Source: Flavobacterium psychrophilum (GTDB lineage: Bacteria; Bacteroidota; Bacteroidia; Flavobacteriales; Flavobacteriaceae). Taken from it: a DNA stretch of 12,758 nt. The notes under the pieces were generated by a model that searched no databases, had not been told where the DNA came from, and saw nothing but the letters and a program-made list of their open reading frames with translations. A program made the position numbers and the translations under genes. Positions 1 through 7,640 of the stretch are shown in pieces. Each line of letters opens with the position of its first letter. Position 1 is the stretch's first letter. Location of the stretch: the NCBI GenBank assembly GCA_945878515.1, contig CAMCTL010000099.1, positions 1 through 12,758 of the forward strand. Direction: 5' to 3'.

Positions 1-525
1 CTAAACAATGTCACCTTCGATTTTTTAAGGAAAGATGGTGTTTGGATTACCCAAAAAAGAGAAGTGTATGACAGAGGAAATGGAGCTGGAATTTTACTTT
101 ACAATCGGGAACAAAAAACAATTATTCTTACAAGACAATTTAGACTTCCAGCCTACCTTAACGGGAACAAAACGGGAATGATGATTGAAGTTTGCGCAGG
201 GTTGCTGGACGAAGATCAACCCGAACAATGCATTATCCGTGAAACGGAAGAGGAAACCGGATACCGCATCAAATCAGTTCAAAAAATACTGGAAACTTTT
301 GTTTCTCCAGGAGCCGTAACAGAGATTTTACATTTATTCATTGGCGAATATGACGCTTCAATGAAAGTTAGCGAAGGTGGAGGATTAGAACACGAGCAAG
401 AAGAAATTGAAGTAATAGAAATGCCCTTTGAAGAAGCGTACACTAAAATTGCCACTGGCGAGATAAAAGATGCAAAAACCATTATTTTATTGCAATATGC
501 CAAAATAAACAATCTAGTTGGATAG
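1..525 (+). CDS. nudK: Nudix hydrolase, NudK-like (5' end outside window)
   Basis: The reading frame is open from the first base, and the protein family begins upstream, so the gene is cut by the window edge; 174 codons plus stop are visible. The Nudix box lies at visible residues 67-88, starting GLLDEDQPE and ending R-E-T-E-E-E-T-G-Y, with the metal-binding Glu residues present. The preceding stretch KREVYDRGNGAGILLYN and the following SPGAVTE are characteristic of the E. coli NudK / ADP-ribose pyrophosphatase subgroup, which hydrolyses sugar nucleotides such as GDP-mannose or ADP-ribose. Substrate is inferred from family only. A GTG at 64 is not the start, because conserved family sequence (DFLRKDG, ITQKREVYDRG) precedes it in frame. 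It runs in the same direction as the GTPase gene 55 bp downstream. Confidence 0.9.
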   Translation, partial: LNNVTFDFLRKDGVWITQKREVYDRGNGAGILLYNREQKTIILTRQFRLPAYLNGNKTGMMIEVCAGLLDEDQPEQCIIRETEEETGYRIKSVQKILETFVSPGAVTEILHLFIGEYDASMKVSEGGGLEHEQEEIEVIEMPFEEAYTKIATGEIKDAKTIILLQYAKINNLVG

Positions 526-580
526 CATGAAATCGAAATTAAGATAAATTTCACTAATTTTACTTAAACGATTTTAAGTT

Positions 581-1675
581 TTGGAAAACAAAAAAACAAA
601 ACATTCCGCACTGCAAGAAAAAGATGGAGTTTCGCACACAGCAATCATCGGCACAAATGCTGTGGAACAAATTCAACGATTTAGAAAAAAACAACCTTCT
701 CCAAAAGAATTAATTGACGGAATTCTTTCTGGAAATATTGCTGATTTAAGCCGAGCCATTACATTGGTCGAAAGTACAAATGAAAACCATTTGGCAAAGG
801 CCACTGAAATAATCAATGCTTGTCTGCACTTTGCTAACCAATCGATAAGAATAGGAATTACGGGTATTCCCGGAGTAGGAAAAAGTACTTTTATTGAAGC
901 AGTTGGCAAACATTTGACATCGATAGGAAAAAAAATAGCTGTACTTGCTGTTGATCCAAGCAGCACCATTTCGCACGGCAGTATTTTAGGTGATAAAACC
1001 CGAATGGAAGAATTGGTGAAAGACTCGAATGCCTACATTAGACCATCGGCATCTGGTGCGACTTTGGGTGGTGTTGCTCGAAAAACAAGAGAAACCATAA
1101 TTCTTTGCGAAGCTGCAGGATTTGACACCATTCTTATTGAAACTGTGGGCGTTGGTCAAAGTGAAACTGCAGTTCACAGTATGGTTGATTTCTTTTTACT
1201 TTTGAAAATCTCTGGTGCTGGCGACGAATTGCAAGGCATCAAACGTGGTATTATGGAAATGGCCGATGCCATAATTATCAATAAAGCAGATGGCGATAAT
1301 ATTAAGAAAGCAAATGATGCAAAAGCCGAATTTCGTCAAGCATTACATTTGTTTCCTGCCAAAATATCGGGTTGGACACCAACAATTTCTACTTGCAGCG
1401 CAATAACGCACGATGGAATTCCTGAGGTTTGGGAAACAGTTGAGAAGTTTTTGGAACTTACAAAAGGCAATGACTATTTCTTTACAAAAAGAGCGGAGCA
1501 AAACCAATATTGGATGTTGGAAACCATTAACGAAAAATTGAAAACTGCTTTCTACAACCATCCAGAAATTGTTAAACTTTTAGATTCGACTAAAAAAGCG
1601 GTGCAAAACAATGAAATATCACCTTTTGTAGCCGCTCAAAATCTGTTAGAAAAGTATTTAAACGATAAAATCTAA
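581..1675 (+). CDS. meaB: MeaB/ArgK-family GTPase, methylmalonyl-CoA mutase chaperone
   Basis: This 364-residue cytoplasmic P-loop GTPase has its Walker A loop GIPGVGKS at residues 95-102, AVDPSS at 123-128, the switch-like ETVGVGQSE at 187-195, and the base-specificity motif NKAD at 234-237. These are the signatures of the G3E-class MeaB/ArgK family. Known members load and protect adenosylcobalamin-dependent methylmalonyl-CoA mutase. The mutase genes are not in this window. The start is TTG: an in-frame TAA at 575-577 lies two codons upstream, and no ATG occurs in frame before the P-loop domain, so TTG at 581 is the only start giving the usual N-terminal helix. No Shine-Dalgarno sequence is seen. 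It is probably co-transcribed with the Nudix gene. Confidence 0.92.
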   Translation: MENKKTKHSALQEKDGVSHTAIIGTNAVEQIQRFRKKQPSPKELIDGILSGNIADLSRAITLVESTNENHLAKATEIINACLHFANQSIRIGITGIPGVGKSTFIEAVGKHLTSIGKKIAVLAVDPSSTISHGSILGDKTRMEELVKDSNAYIRPSASGATLGGVARKTRETIILCEAAGFDTILIETVGVGQSETAVHSMVDFFLLLKISGAGDELQGIKRGIMEMADAIIINKADGDNIKKANDAKAEFRQALHLFPAKISGWTPTISTCSAITHDGIPEVWETVEKFLELTKGNDYFFTKRAEQNQYWMLETINEKLKTAFYNHPEIVKLLDSTKKAVQNNEISPFVAAQNLLEKYLNDKI

Positions 1676-1891
1676 GGCGATATTGTAATTTCCTTTAGTT
1701 GTAGTAATAAAAGTAATTTCAAATGATAAAGATTTGCTTTTTGAAATTAAAGAAAACACAATTTGCATTAAAATTACAGGAAAATATCCTAATACTATTT
1801 ACATTTGCAGTCTAAACCAACCTTCATTCTCTATTGAATGAAATAATTACGATAAAAGACTGCTAATAATTTATTTTAAAATGAAAGTAAA
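1676..1891. other. Intergenic spacer with a 10-bp inverted repeat
   Basis: A perfect inverted repeat, TAATTTCAAA at 1714-1723 and TTTGAAATTA at 1740-1749, with a 16-base loop, lies just after the GTPase gene. It is not followed by a T-run on either strand, so it does not look like an intrinsic terminator. No gene is seen in this spacer. Confidence 0.5.
1800..1807 (+). promoter_or_regulatory. Putative promoter -7 element for the phosphatase gene
   Basis: TACATTTG matches the Bacteroidota -7 consensus TAnnTTTG, about 85 bp before the phosphatase start. No convincing -33 TTG lies at 17-23 bp upstream, so this is a motif-only call. Confidence 0.4.
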
Positions 1892-2461
1892 ATGAAATTG
1901 AATAAAAAAATTGCAATTATTGTAGCCGTAATTGTCTTACTTGGAGTTGGGAAATATGTTTATGATCATAACATCAATCACAATTTTGAAACCATTACCG
2001 AAGGGAAAGTATATAAATCAGGCGTAATCCCACCAGAGGAATTGGAAGATTACATCAAAAAATACAATATAAAATCGGTTGTCGATTTGCGTTTTCCGGG
2101 AACTGGCGATGATGTAAACAACCCAGAAATTCCAGAGGAACTCACCGCCGAAAAAGAGGCAATTGCTAAAATAAAAGGCGTAAATTATTTCAACAATGGA
2201 TCAGATCAAGTTCCAAATCAGAAAAATTTAGATTTATTTTTCTCCATTATGGATAATAAAGAAAATTATCCAGTTCTAATTCATTGTTATCACGGCGTTG
2301 GTAGAGCAGAAATGTATTCGGCAATTTACAGAATTGAATATGAAAATATGAAGCCAGACGAAGCCAGAACAAAGACTAGGCTTTTAACCAAATGGAGTTC
2401 TTTTGATTTAGGCAAACCCAAAGGCGATTATTTGCATCAGTATAAAAAAACAAAGAAATAG
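1892..2461 (+). CDS. Membrane-anchored dual-specificity-type protein phosphatase
   Basis: This 189-residue protein begins with an uncleaved-looking hydrophobic helix at residues 7-20 (IAIIVAVIVLLGVG). Its body has the cysteine-phosphatase layout: VYKSGVIPPEEL at 40-51, KSVVDLRFPG at 61-70, and the active-site P-loop HCYHGVGRAE at 131-140, which fits C-x5-R with C132 as nucleophile and R138 as phosphate binder. Such Siw14/DSP-like enzymes remove phosphate from Tyr/Ser/Thr or from inositol phosphates; the substrate here is unknown. The single N-terminal helix suggests display on the periplasmic face of the inner membrane, which is inference. ATG at 1892 is chosen because the ATG at 1881 stops after four codons. 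The stop is 2 bp from the stop of the convergent downstream gene. Confidence 0.8.
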   Translation: MKLNKKIAIIVAVIVLLGVGKYVYDHNINHNFETITEGKVYKSGVIPPEELEDYIKKYNIKSVVDLRFPGTGDDVNNPEIPEELTAEKEAIAKIKGVNYFNNGSDQVPNQKNLDLFFSIMDNKENYPVLIHCYHGVGRAEMYSAIYRIEYENMKPDEARTKTRLLTKWSSFDLGKPKGDYLHQYKKTKK

Positions 2462-2463
2462 TT

Positions 2464-2694
2464 TTACTCTTTCTCGTAACGTTCCATTTCTCTATCATAA
2501 AACTCATTCGCAAGAACGATAAGTCCTTCCATTTCGGCATTGAGTTCGCCTTCGTCAAGATCTTCGGCTTCTTCCATAAATTCCACTTCATCATCTTTTA
2601 AATTGATAATAAATCGAGGATAATCAAGGTGAATGATAAAAATATCATCAGGAAAATCAGTGTTGTCGCCTAGTAAAAATTTTGGTAAATCCAT
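2464..2694 (-). CDS. Small acidic conserved-type hypothetical protein
   Basis: This 76-residue protein is rich in Asp and Glu, with no membrane segment or signal peptide. An N-terminal part with hydrophobic strands (DIFIIHLDYPRFIINL) is followed by an acidic helical half. I do not recognise a named family. It is probably a real gene: it is tightly packed (2 bp from the convergent phosphatase stop), starts with ATG, and follows the SPFH gene in the same direction after 75 bp. It is likely the last gene of the minus-strand group and cytoplasmic. Confidence 0.65.
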   Translation of the reverse strand: MDLPKFLLGDNTDFPDDIFIIHLDYPRFIINLKDDEVEFMEEAEDLDEGELNAEMEGLIVLANEFYDREMERYEKE

Positions 2695-2696
2695 TT

Positions 2697-2766
2697 TTTA
2701 ATTTTAGATTTTTGATTTTAGATTTTAGATTCCCATTGGAATTTGGAATTTCAATATTGGAATTTA
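2697..2766. repeat. Simple AT-rich repeat between two minus-strand genes
   Basis: Tandem-like units of TTTTAGATT are followed by near-repeats of TTGGAATTT. Such low-complexity tracts are common between genes in Flavobacterium. No function is evident. Confidence 0.6.
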
Positions 2767-2769
2767 TTT

Positions 2770-3678
2770 TTATTTATCAGACAAAATTACCGGCGCACTT
2801 CCTTTTCCCATAAAAATAATTTTAGTATTTGGTGAAGTAGCGATTTCTTTTTGTGCTTTAATTTGTTCGTATTGCAATTGTTTGTCGGTCAATCCTGTCG
2901 AAATAATCCTTTGGTAATCAGCTATACCTTGGGCTTCTACCCTTTTTCTCTCAGCTTCTTGTTTTTCTTTTTGGAGAATAAAAGTCATTTTTTGAGCATC
3001 TTGTTCTGCATTAATTTTACTTTCTATAGTCGTTTTTACCGACGCAGGGAGATTGATGTTTCTAATCAATAATTGCTCTAAAATTAAACCTCTAGCTTTA
3101 AAATCTTCTTCAATACTTTTGAAAATTCGTTGTTGAAATTCGTTCCTTTTAGTCGAATACAAAGCCACCGCATCATAATAAACAGCGTTGTCACGAATTC
3201 GCGTTCTGGTTACAGGACGAACAATTTTATCGGTATAATTGACACCAATTTGTTTGAAAATTTTGGGAGCATCTGCAGGCGTAATTTTATACAAAACCGT
3301 CAAATCTATCACTACTTCCAGTCCATCATTAGACAAAACACGAATAGCATCATCACCTTCCTGAGCTCCTTCGTTATGAATGGCCGACATCGTATAATTT
3401 TGAGTTTGAATATCAAAGTCAGTTACATCCAAAAGCGGGTTGATCAAATGCATTCCACTTTCCAAAACATCAGGCTGAACGCTTCCATAAAGCGATTTCA
3501 CACCAACTTTACCAGCATCAATTTGTTTGAACATTGAGGAAAAGATGGCTAAAACAATAAGCAAAATCCCAACCAATTTGAATGCATTCGTAAACTTGGA
3601 CAGCGGATTTGCGACATTGCTTTTTAAAGCAAAACTCAAAATCAGCAAAATAATCCCGATAATTATTAATAGTATCAT
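2770..3678 (-). CDS. Prohibitin-like SPFH/band 7 membrane protein
   Basis: This 302-residue protein has two hydrophobic N-terminal segments, residues 1-17 (MILLIIIGIILLILSF) and about 35-50. A band 7/prohibitin domain follows: QIDAGKVGVKSLYGSV, then SGMHLINPLLDV, then VLYKITP, RDNAVYYDA and ILEQLLIRNINLP. The C-terminal third is a charged coiled coil (residues about 215-275). SPFH proteins assemble into large ring-shaped membrane microdomain scaffolds and often affect the FtsH protease. Client proteins here are unknown. It lies 59 bp downstream of the MATE gene with no promoter motif between them, so it may share that transcript. Confidence 0.88.
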   Translation of the reverse strand: MILLIIIGIILLILSFALKSNVANPLSKFTNAFKLVGILLIVLAIFSSMFKQIDAGKVGVKSLYGSVQPDVLESGMHLINPLLDVTDFDIQTQNYTMSAIHNEGAQEGDDAIRVLSNDGLEVVIDLTVLYKITPADAPKIFKQIGVNYTDKIVRPVTRTRIRDNAVYYDAVALYSTKRNEFQQRIFKSIEEDFKARGLILEQLLIRNINLPASVKTTIESKINAEQDAQKMTFILQKEKQEAERKRVEAQGIADYQRIISTGLTDKQLQYEQIKAQKEIATSPNTKIIFMGKGSAPVILSDK

Positions 3679-3737
3679 CTTTTAAAATTTAATTTGTTCA
3701 ATGTTTAGACGCGTATTTATAATGATAGTTACAGATT

Positions 3738-5114
3738 TCAAACGTCTTCCATCACCATTTTCTTTGTCAATCTCGCAAAGCGAATATACAAAAAAATAGC
3801 TGCCGCTGTTAGTCCTGCCAAAAGCCCAATCCAGATTCCTGTTGTACCCAAATTGGTTTGCGTTCCTAAATAATACGAAGTCGGAAATCCCACAATCCAA
3901 TAAGCCACAAAAGTAATGTACATCGGGATTTTGACATCTTGTAAACCTCTTAAAGCACCCAAAACCACGACTTGAATACCATCTGAAATTTGAAATACTG
4001 CCGCCACCAAAAGCAATTTTGATGCAATAAATATGATTTCCTCATTGTCCAATTGCTGAGAAACATCGGACATATTTAAAAACAAATGCGGAAGAAATTG
4101 ATGCGATATTACGAAAACAAGTCCAAAGAAAATCTCGACCATAATGGCCAATAAAAATATCGAACGCGCCACAGTGATCAATTGCTTGTAATCTCTCATT
4201 CCTTTGGCATTACTCACTCGAATCATCGCAGCCACACTAAAACCCATGGCCACCATAAAAGTAGAGGAAGCCAGCGTCAATGCAATTTGATTTGCCGCTT
4301 GACTGTTTTTTCCAAGCGAACCCGAAAGCCAAATAGCCGCTGTAAACAATGTCACTTCAAACAACATTTGCATTGCAGAAGGCAAACCCAAATTGATTAT
4401 TTTTTTCAAAATAGATTTCTTAATTTCCTTGAAAGTAAAATTCTTGAAATAGTTTCTGAAAGCCGGATTTTGTTTCAAAATATAGTGTAAAAAAACCACC
4501 ATCATAATCCTAGAAATCACAGTTCCCAATGCCGCTCCTAAAATTCCCAATTTTGGAAAACCCCAAACCCCATAAATCAAAACATAGTTAAAGAAAATGT
4601 GAACCACATTCGCCAAATAAATAGCATACATCGAATATTTGGTTTCCGATAATCCGTCGGCAAACTGTTTGTATCCTTGAAAAACAATAACCGGAATCAA
4701 CGAAAAAGCTACCCAATCAATATAAGGTGCAGCCAATTCGACCACAGCTTCGGGTTGGTTCATTAATCTCATTATTGGCTTTGCCAAAACGATCAAAATG
4801 AAAATGGCAATTCCTAAAATCGTACACAATAACAAGCCATGATGAAAAGTAGTTCGGATTTTCTTTTCATCTTTTTCTGCATCGGCTTCGGCAATCAAGG
4901 GCGTAATTGCTGTCGAAAATCCAATTCCCAATGACATGCCAATAAAAATAAAACTATTGCCCAAGGAAACAGCTGCCAACTCGGTAGAACCCAAATTTCC
5001 GACCATAAAATTATCAACAATTCCTATCAAGGTATGCCCAAGCATTCCCAATATAACAGGATAAGCCAATTGCAAATTATAGGAAAACTCTTTTGTGTAT
5101 TGAGAAAAATTCAC
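3738..5114 (-). CDS. MATE family multidrug/metabolite exporter
   Basis: This 458-residue inner-membrane protein has about twelve hydrophobic helices in two similar halves, the expected size for MATE (NorM/DinF-type) antiporters that expel cationic drugs or metabolites using Na+ or H+. Family sequence near the N-terminus includes PVILGMLGHTLIGIVDNFMVG and LAAVSLGNSF. The second half begins near LGLPSAMQMLFEV. Substrate cannot be read from sequence. The start ATG at 5114 is preceded by an A-rich leader without Shine-Dalgarno, usual for Bacteroidota. It is divergent from the downstream barrel-protein gene. Confidence 0.92.
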   Translation of the reverse strand: MNFSQYTKEFSYNLQLAYPVILGMLGHTLIGIVDNFMVGNLGSTELAAVSLGNSFIFIGMSLGIGFSTAITPLIAEADAEKDEKKIRTTFHHGLLLCTILGIAIFILIVLAKPIMRLMNQPEAVVELAAPYIDWVAFSLIPVIVFQGYKQFADGLSETKYSMYAIYLANVVHIFFNYVLIYGVWGFPKLGILGAALGTVISRIMMVVFLHYILKQNPAFRNYFKNFTFKEIKKSILKKIINLGLPSAMQMLFEVTLFTAAIWLSGSLGKNSQAANQIALTLASSTFMVAMGFSVAAMIRVSNAKGMRDYKQLITVARSIFLLAIMVEIFFGLVFVISHQFLPHLFLNMSDVSQQLDNEEIIFIASKLLLVAAVFQISDGIQVVVLGALRGLQDVKIPMYITFVAYWIVGFPTSYYLGTQTNLGTTGIWIGLLAGLTAAAIFLYIRFARLTKKMVMEDV

Positions 5115-5128
5115 TTTATATTTTTTGG

Positions 5129-5136
5129 CAAAGGTA
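5129..5136 (-). promoter_or_regulatory. Putative promoter -7 element for the MATE gene
   Basis: On the minus strand TACCTTTG fits TAnnTTTG and lies 15 bp upstream of the MATE start, which would give a very short leader. No good -33 TTG is visible at the expected distance. Confidence 0.4.
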
Positions 5137-5257
5137 ATTAGAACAAACCGATTACAGTATTACAATTTTAATAATTAAGGTCGTTTTTTCACTAAAAATC
5201 CAAAAATTATATAATAAACAGAGGTAATTCTGTAATAATCGTAAAAGCTTGGTAATA

Positions 5258-5265
5258 TACTTTTG
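5258..5265 (+). promoter_or_regulatory. Putative promoter -7 element for the outer-membrane protein gene
   Basis: TACTTTTG fits the Bacteroidota -7 consensus TAnnTTTG exactly, 36 bp before the chosen ATG at 5302. The TTG inside this motif could be mistaken for a start codon, but a promoter role explains it better. Confidence 0.6.
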
Positions 5266-5301
5266 CACCGTTATAAAAAACATAACATTAAAACTAAAAA
5301 A

Positions 5302-5853
5302 ATGAAAATTACAGAAAAAATTAGAATTGTATTACTGTTAGCCATCTCAATCATGTTTGCTAATAATTTAGAAGCACAAGACACAAAACCAGCTACAAAT
5401 TATGACCAAGGATTTCGATTAGGAATTGGTGCGAATGTCGGATATGCAGTCCACAATCCATACAAATTATCTTTAGGAGCCGATGCGAGACTGCAGTACG
5501 ATCTTTCAAAAAGATATTCAGTTACCTTAACAACAGGATTTACAAATCTATTTGTTGACAAAGCCGCTGGATCCGATTTGGGATTTATTCCTGCAAAAGC
5601 AGGTTTTAAAGCGTTCGTTTGGAATGATCAATTTTATGTAATGGGCGAAGCAGGAGCTGCGTTTGCAGTGACAAATGGCTACAGCAAAACCTCGTTACTT
5701 TTGGCGCCAAGCATCGGATACGCAACAAAGTACATCGATATTTCTTTGCGTTATGAGCACTACAACAACTTTGCAAGAGTAAACAATAATGGAACGCTCA
5801 GTGACGGTGTTGGCCAAGTTGCGGTTCGTTTGGCTTATGGTTTAGAATTGTAA
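5302..5853 (+). CDS. Secreted outer-membrane beta-barrel-type protein
   Basis: The 183-residue product has a classical signal peptide: positive MKITEK, a hydrophobic core (IRIVLLLAISIMFA), and a likely cleavage after NNLEA at residue 25. The mature part alternates polar and hydrophobic residues in short strands with many Gly and aromatic residues (FRLGIGANVGYAV, LSLGADARLQYDL, YSVTLTTGFTNLF) and ends VAVRLAYGLEL. This fits a small eight-stranded outer-membrane barrel or porin-like OMP. No specific function can be named. ATG at 5302 is preferred over the in-frame TTG at 5263 because it gives a proper signal peptide and leaves the promoter motif upstream. It is monocistronic, with its own promoter motif and terminator. 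Confidence 0.8.
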   Translation: MKITEKIRIVLLLAISIMFANNLEAQDTKPATNYDQGFRLGIGANVGYAVHNPYKLSLGADARLQYDLSKRYSVTLTTGFTNLFVDKAAGSDLGFIPAKAGFKAFVWNDQFYVMGEAGAAFAVTNGYSKTSLLLAPSIGYATKYIDISLRYEHYNNFARVNNNGTLSDGVGQVAVRLAYGLEL

Positions 5854-5870
5854 AAAATCCGAATTCAATG

Positions 5871-5902
5871 AAAATGCGCTCTAATCCAGCGCATTTTTTT
5901 TT
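5871..5902 (+). terminator. Intrinsic terminator after the outer-membrane protein gene
   Basis: Perfect stem AATGCGCT (5873-5880) / AGCGCATT (5888-5895) with a 7-base loop is followed by an uninterrupted T-run to 5902. The stem can extend by two A-T pairs. It lies 20 bp after the stop. Confidence 0.9.
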
Positions 5903-5950
5903 GGAAAAAATAGTCGTTTTCAAATCTAAATAATTCTAAATAATGTATTT

Positions 5951-6052
5951 CTCAGGAGCTTAATCCAGCTGTTCATTGCAACCTTTTTCAATAAATTCAT
6001 TTTTTCTAAGCCCTTGCAGGAGCTTCTTTTAGTCGCTCTGCAATGACAAGAA
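5951..6052. repeat. Interspersed hairpin repeats of Flavobacterium type
   Basis: Two related stretches occur: CAGGAGCTTAATCCAGCTG, then TTGCAGGAGC at 6014-6023 pairing with GCTCTGCAA near 6035-6043 (one bulge), followed by TGACAAG and an A-run. The second resembles the widespread intergenic hairpin family ending in CAATGACAA or GAATGACAA; a second member is at about 10147-10173. Family membership is from memory of similar genomes. Confidence 0.45.
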
Positions 6053-6185
6053 AAAAAAGAATTTCTTTTTCAAAAGGGTTTCCATTTCCATCTGGGCTAG
6101 GGAATTGTGCAACTAACATATTTGCGATTTCCAATAAAATCCCTGATTCAAAAGAATAACTCGAAAAGACATAATTCTAAAACAA

Positions 6186-6218
6186 TTTGTCACAAAAAAT
6201 GGTTGTATTTGTGACAAA
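6186..6218. repeat. Palindromic element, copy 1
   Basis: Arms TTTGTCACAAA (6186-6196) and TTTGTGACAAA (6208-6218) are perfect 11-bp inverted repeats around an 11-base core containing ATGGT. See copies 2 and 3. There is no T-run after it, so it is not a terminator. It could be a binding site for a dimeric regulator or recombinase. Confidence 0.7.
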
Positions 6219-6262
6219 ACAGAGAATTTAAAAACCAAGAATAAATTTCGAAAACAATTTAA

Positions 6263-6299
6263 TTTTTGTCGCAAATATTGCCAAAATGTGCGACAAAAA
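6263..6299. repeat. Palindromic element, copy 2 (compensated arms)
   Basis: Arms TTTTTGTCGCA (6263-6273) and TGCGACAAAAA (6289-6299) are perfect inverted repeats. Compared with copies 1 and 3, the left arm has G for A and the right arm has C for T, so pairing is kept. The core is in the opposite orientation to copy 1. Confidence 0.7.
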
Positions 6300-6364
6300 A
6301 CTGCGCCTAAATCTTTATATCACAACAGATTATTCCATTTCTAACTTTTTGCATTCAAAACATA

Positions 6365-6397
6365 TTTTGTCACAAATATTTACCATTTTTGTGACAA
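6365..6397. repeat. Palindromic element, copy 3
   Basis: Arms TTGTCACAAA (6367-6376) and TTTGTGACAA (6388-6397) flank an 11-base core that reads as ATGGTAAATA on the minus strand. It is therefore oriented like copy 2 and opposite to copy 1. It lies about 260 bp before the TIR gene. Confidence 0.7.
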
Positions 6398-6525
6398 GAT
6401 TAATAATTTTTTTCAAAAAAACACCATTTTACGGTTTATCGTAAGGTTGCTGCATTGAAATGAGTTAGTTTTGAAAACGATATAAAATTTTATAGGAATT
6501 TATCAGTGTTTTCGGTATTAATTTA

Positions 6526-6533
6526 TATATTTG
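6526..6533 (+). promoter_or_regulatory. Possible promoter -7 element for the TIR gene cluster
   Basis: TATATTTG fits TAnnTTTG, about 120 bp before the TIR start. The surroundings are AT-rich, so chance matches are likely, and no clear -33 TTG is seen. Confidence 0.35.
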
Positions 6534-6653
6534 AGAAGAATTAAACATTGATGTATCTAGCGGAAATTGAGTCGCTTCGAATGATTTTATCAAACATATA
6601 AACGAGTTGGGAGATATATTAGAAATACAGAATTTAATAATTTAAAGTAACAA

Positions 6654-7640
6654 ATGGCAAAAATTTATCTTCTTGGTCAGAAAATAGAAAAGGATAAAAA
6701 CTTGAGTTTATATTATGAATTAAGTTATAGACTAAAAGAAATTGGACACAATATATTTGATGAAGAAACTGATTATGGAAAAGAGCAAGAATATTCTTTT
6801 AAAAAAGCGATCCTAAGTTCTGATATAATAATTCCAATTATTACGCAATATTCTTTAAAATCAAATAATTTTTTAAACGAACTTATACAATTAAGAAATT
6901 ATACAAGTCATAAAAATGATAAGCTTTTAATTCCAATTGTTACCGCAGATGTCAATTTTGACAATTTGCCTGAAAGTTTATTAAGTATAAATTTTATTAC
7001 TTTAAAGGATAAACTTTCTGAAACAGAAATTTCTCAAATTGTAAAAAAAATTAATGATGCAATAAATTCATTTGTAGGTAAAAAAATTGCAACTGATGAA
7101 ACAGCATTAGAAATTAAGGAAAAAATTGCCAAAACTGCTCCTTCATATATTGCAGAAACTATATTAGATTTAAATCGTCGAGAAAAATATCAACGTAGAA
7201 CAGCTCTTTTTTGGTATGTACTAGGTTTTATTTCGCTTATCAGCGGAATTGCAGTTGCATTATGGTTTTCAACTATTACACTTGATGTTTTTAAAGGACA
7301 AGAAAATTGGAGTTTAACAACTTTTTACGCTTTAAAAAGTATTTTTATAATTATACTATTAATTGCATCTTCTAAATATTCTTTTACGCTTGCTAAATCA
7401 TATATGAGCGAATCATTAAAAATTGCTGACAGAATTCACGCAATTTCATTTGGAAAATTTTATTTACAAGTTTTTAATGATAGAATAAATCCAGAGGAAA
7501 TTAAAGAAATATTTAGAGATTGGAATATAAATAATCAAACTAATAACTTTTCAAATCAATCAGCATCAGATTATGACCCTAAAATTATTGAACGAACATT
7601 AGAGTTAATTGACAAATTAAAAAATATTGAACGAAAATAA
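6654..7640 (+). CDS. TIR-domain protein with two transmembrane helices
   Basis: This 328-residue protein is in three parts. Residues 1-140 look like a TIR fold: a first strand KIYLLGQ, SYRLKEIGHNIFDEE, the helix and strand SFKKAILSSDIIIPIITQYS at 48-67, then NFLNEL with Glu76 where catalytic TIR domains carry their NAD-cleaving Glu, and LLIPIVTADV at 91-100. Residues 140-183 are a charged linker. Two membrane helices follow at about 184-209 and 224-246, then a helical C-terminal part with SYMSESLKIADRIHAISFGKFY at 249-270, which recalls the two-helix SLATT-type effector layout. Bacterial TIR domains degrade NAD or make signalling nucleotides during phage defence. Activity here is inferred. 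It is the first gene of an AT-rich same-strand cluster. ATG at 6654 has no Shine-Dalgarno. Confidence 0.75.
   Translation: MAKIYLLGQKIEKDKNLSLYYELSYRLKEIGHNIFDEETDYGKEQEYSFKKAILSSDIIIPIITQYSLKSNNFLNELIQLRNYTSHKNDKLLIPIVTADVNFDNLPESLLSINFITLKDKLSETEISQIVKKINDAINSFVGKKIATDETALEIKEKIAKTAPSYIAETILDLNRREKYQRRTALFWYVLGFISLISGIAVALWFSTITLDVFKGQENWSLTTFYALKSIFIIILLIASSKYSFTLAKSYMSESLKIADRIHAISFGKFYLQVFNDRINPEEIKEIFRDWNINNQTNNFSNQSASDYDPKIIERTLELIDKLKNIERK

Larger units (their letters stand above)
5903..6653. other. Gene-free region upstream of the TIR gene cluster
   Basis: No credible coding frame is seen on either strand. The left part (5950-6055) holds interspersed hairpin repeats, the middle (6186-6397) three palindromes, and the right part a possible promoter. 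A small palindrome, TTACG-6-CGTAA, is at 6429-6444. This is the boundary between housekeeping DNA and the AT-rich accessory cluster. Confidence 0.7.

Noticed and set aside
64..66. GTG as start of the Nudix gene
   Set aside because: Family-like sequence continues in frame upstream to the window edge, so the true start is outside.
1714..1749. Inverted repeat as terminator of the GTPase gene
   Set aside because: The loop is long and there is no T-run on either strand after the stem.
5263..5301. TTG start giving a longer outer-membrane protein
   Set aside because: The TTG is within a good -7 promoter element, and the ATG at 5302 gives a normal signal peptide.
6186..6397. The three palindromes as terminators or a CRISPR array
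   Set aside because: No T-runs follow the stems, the orientations differ, spacing is irregular (about 79 and 100 bp between centres), and no cas gene is nearby.
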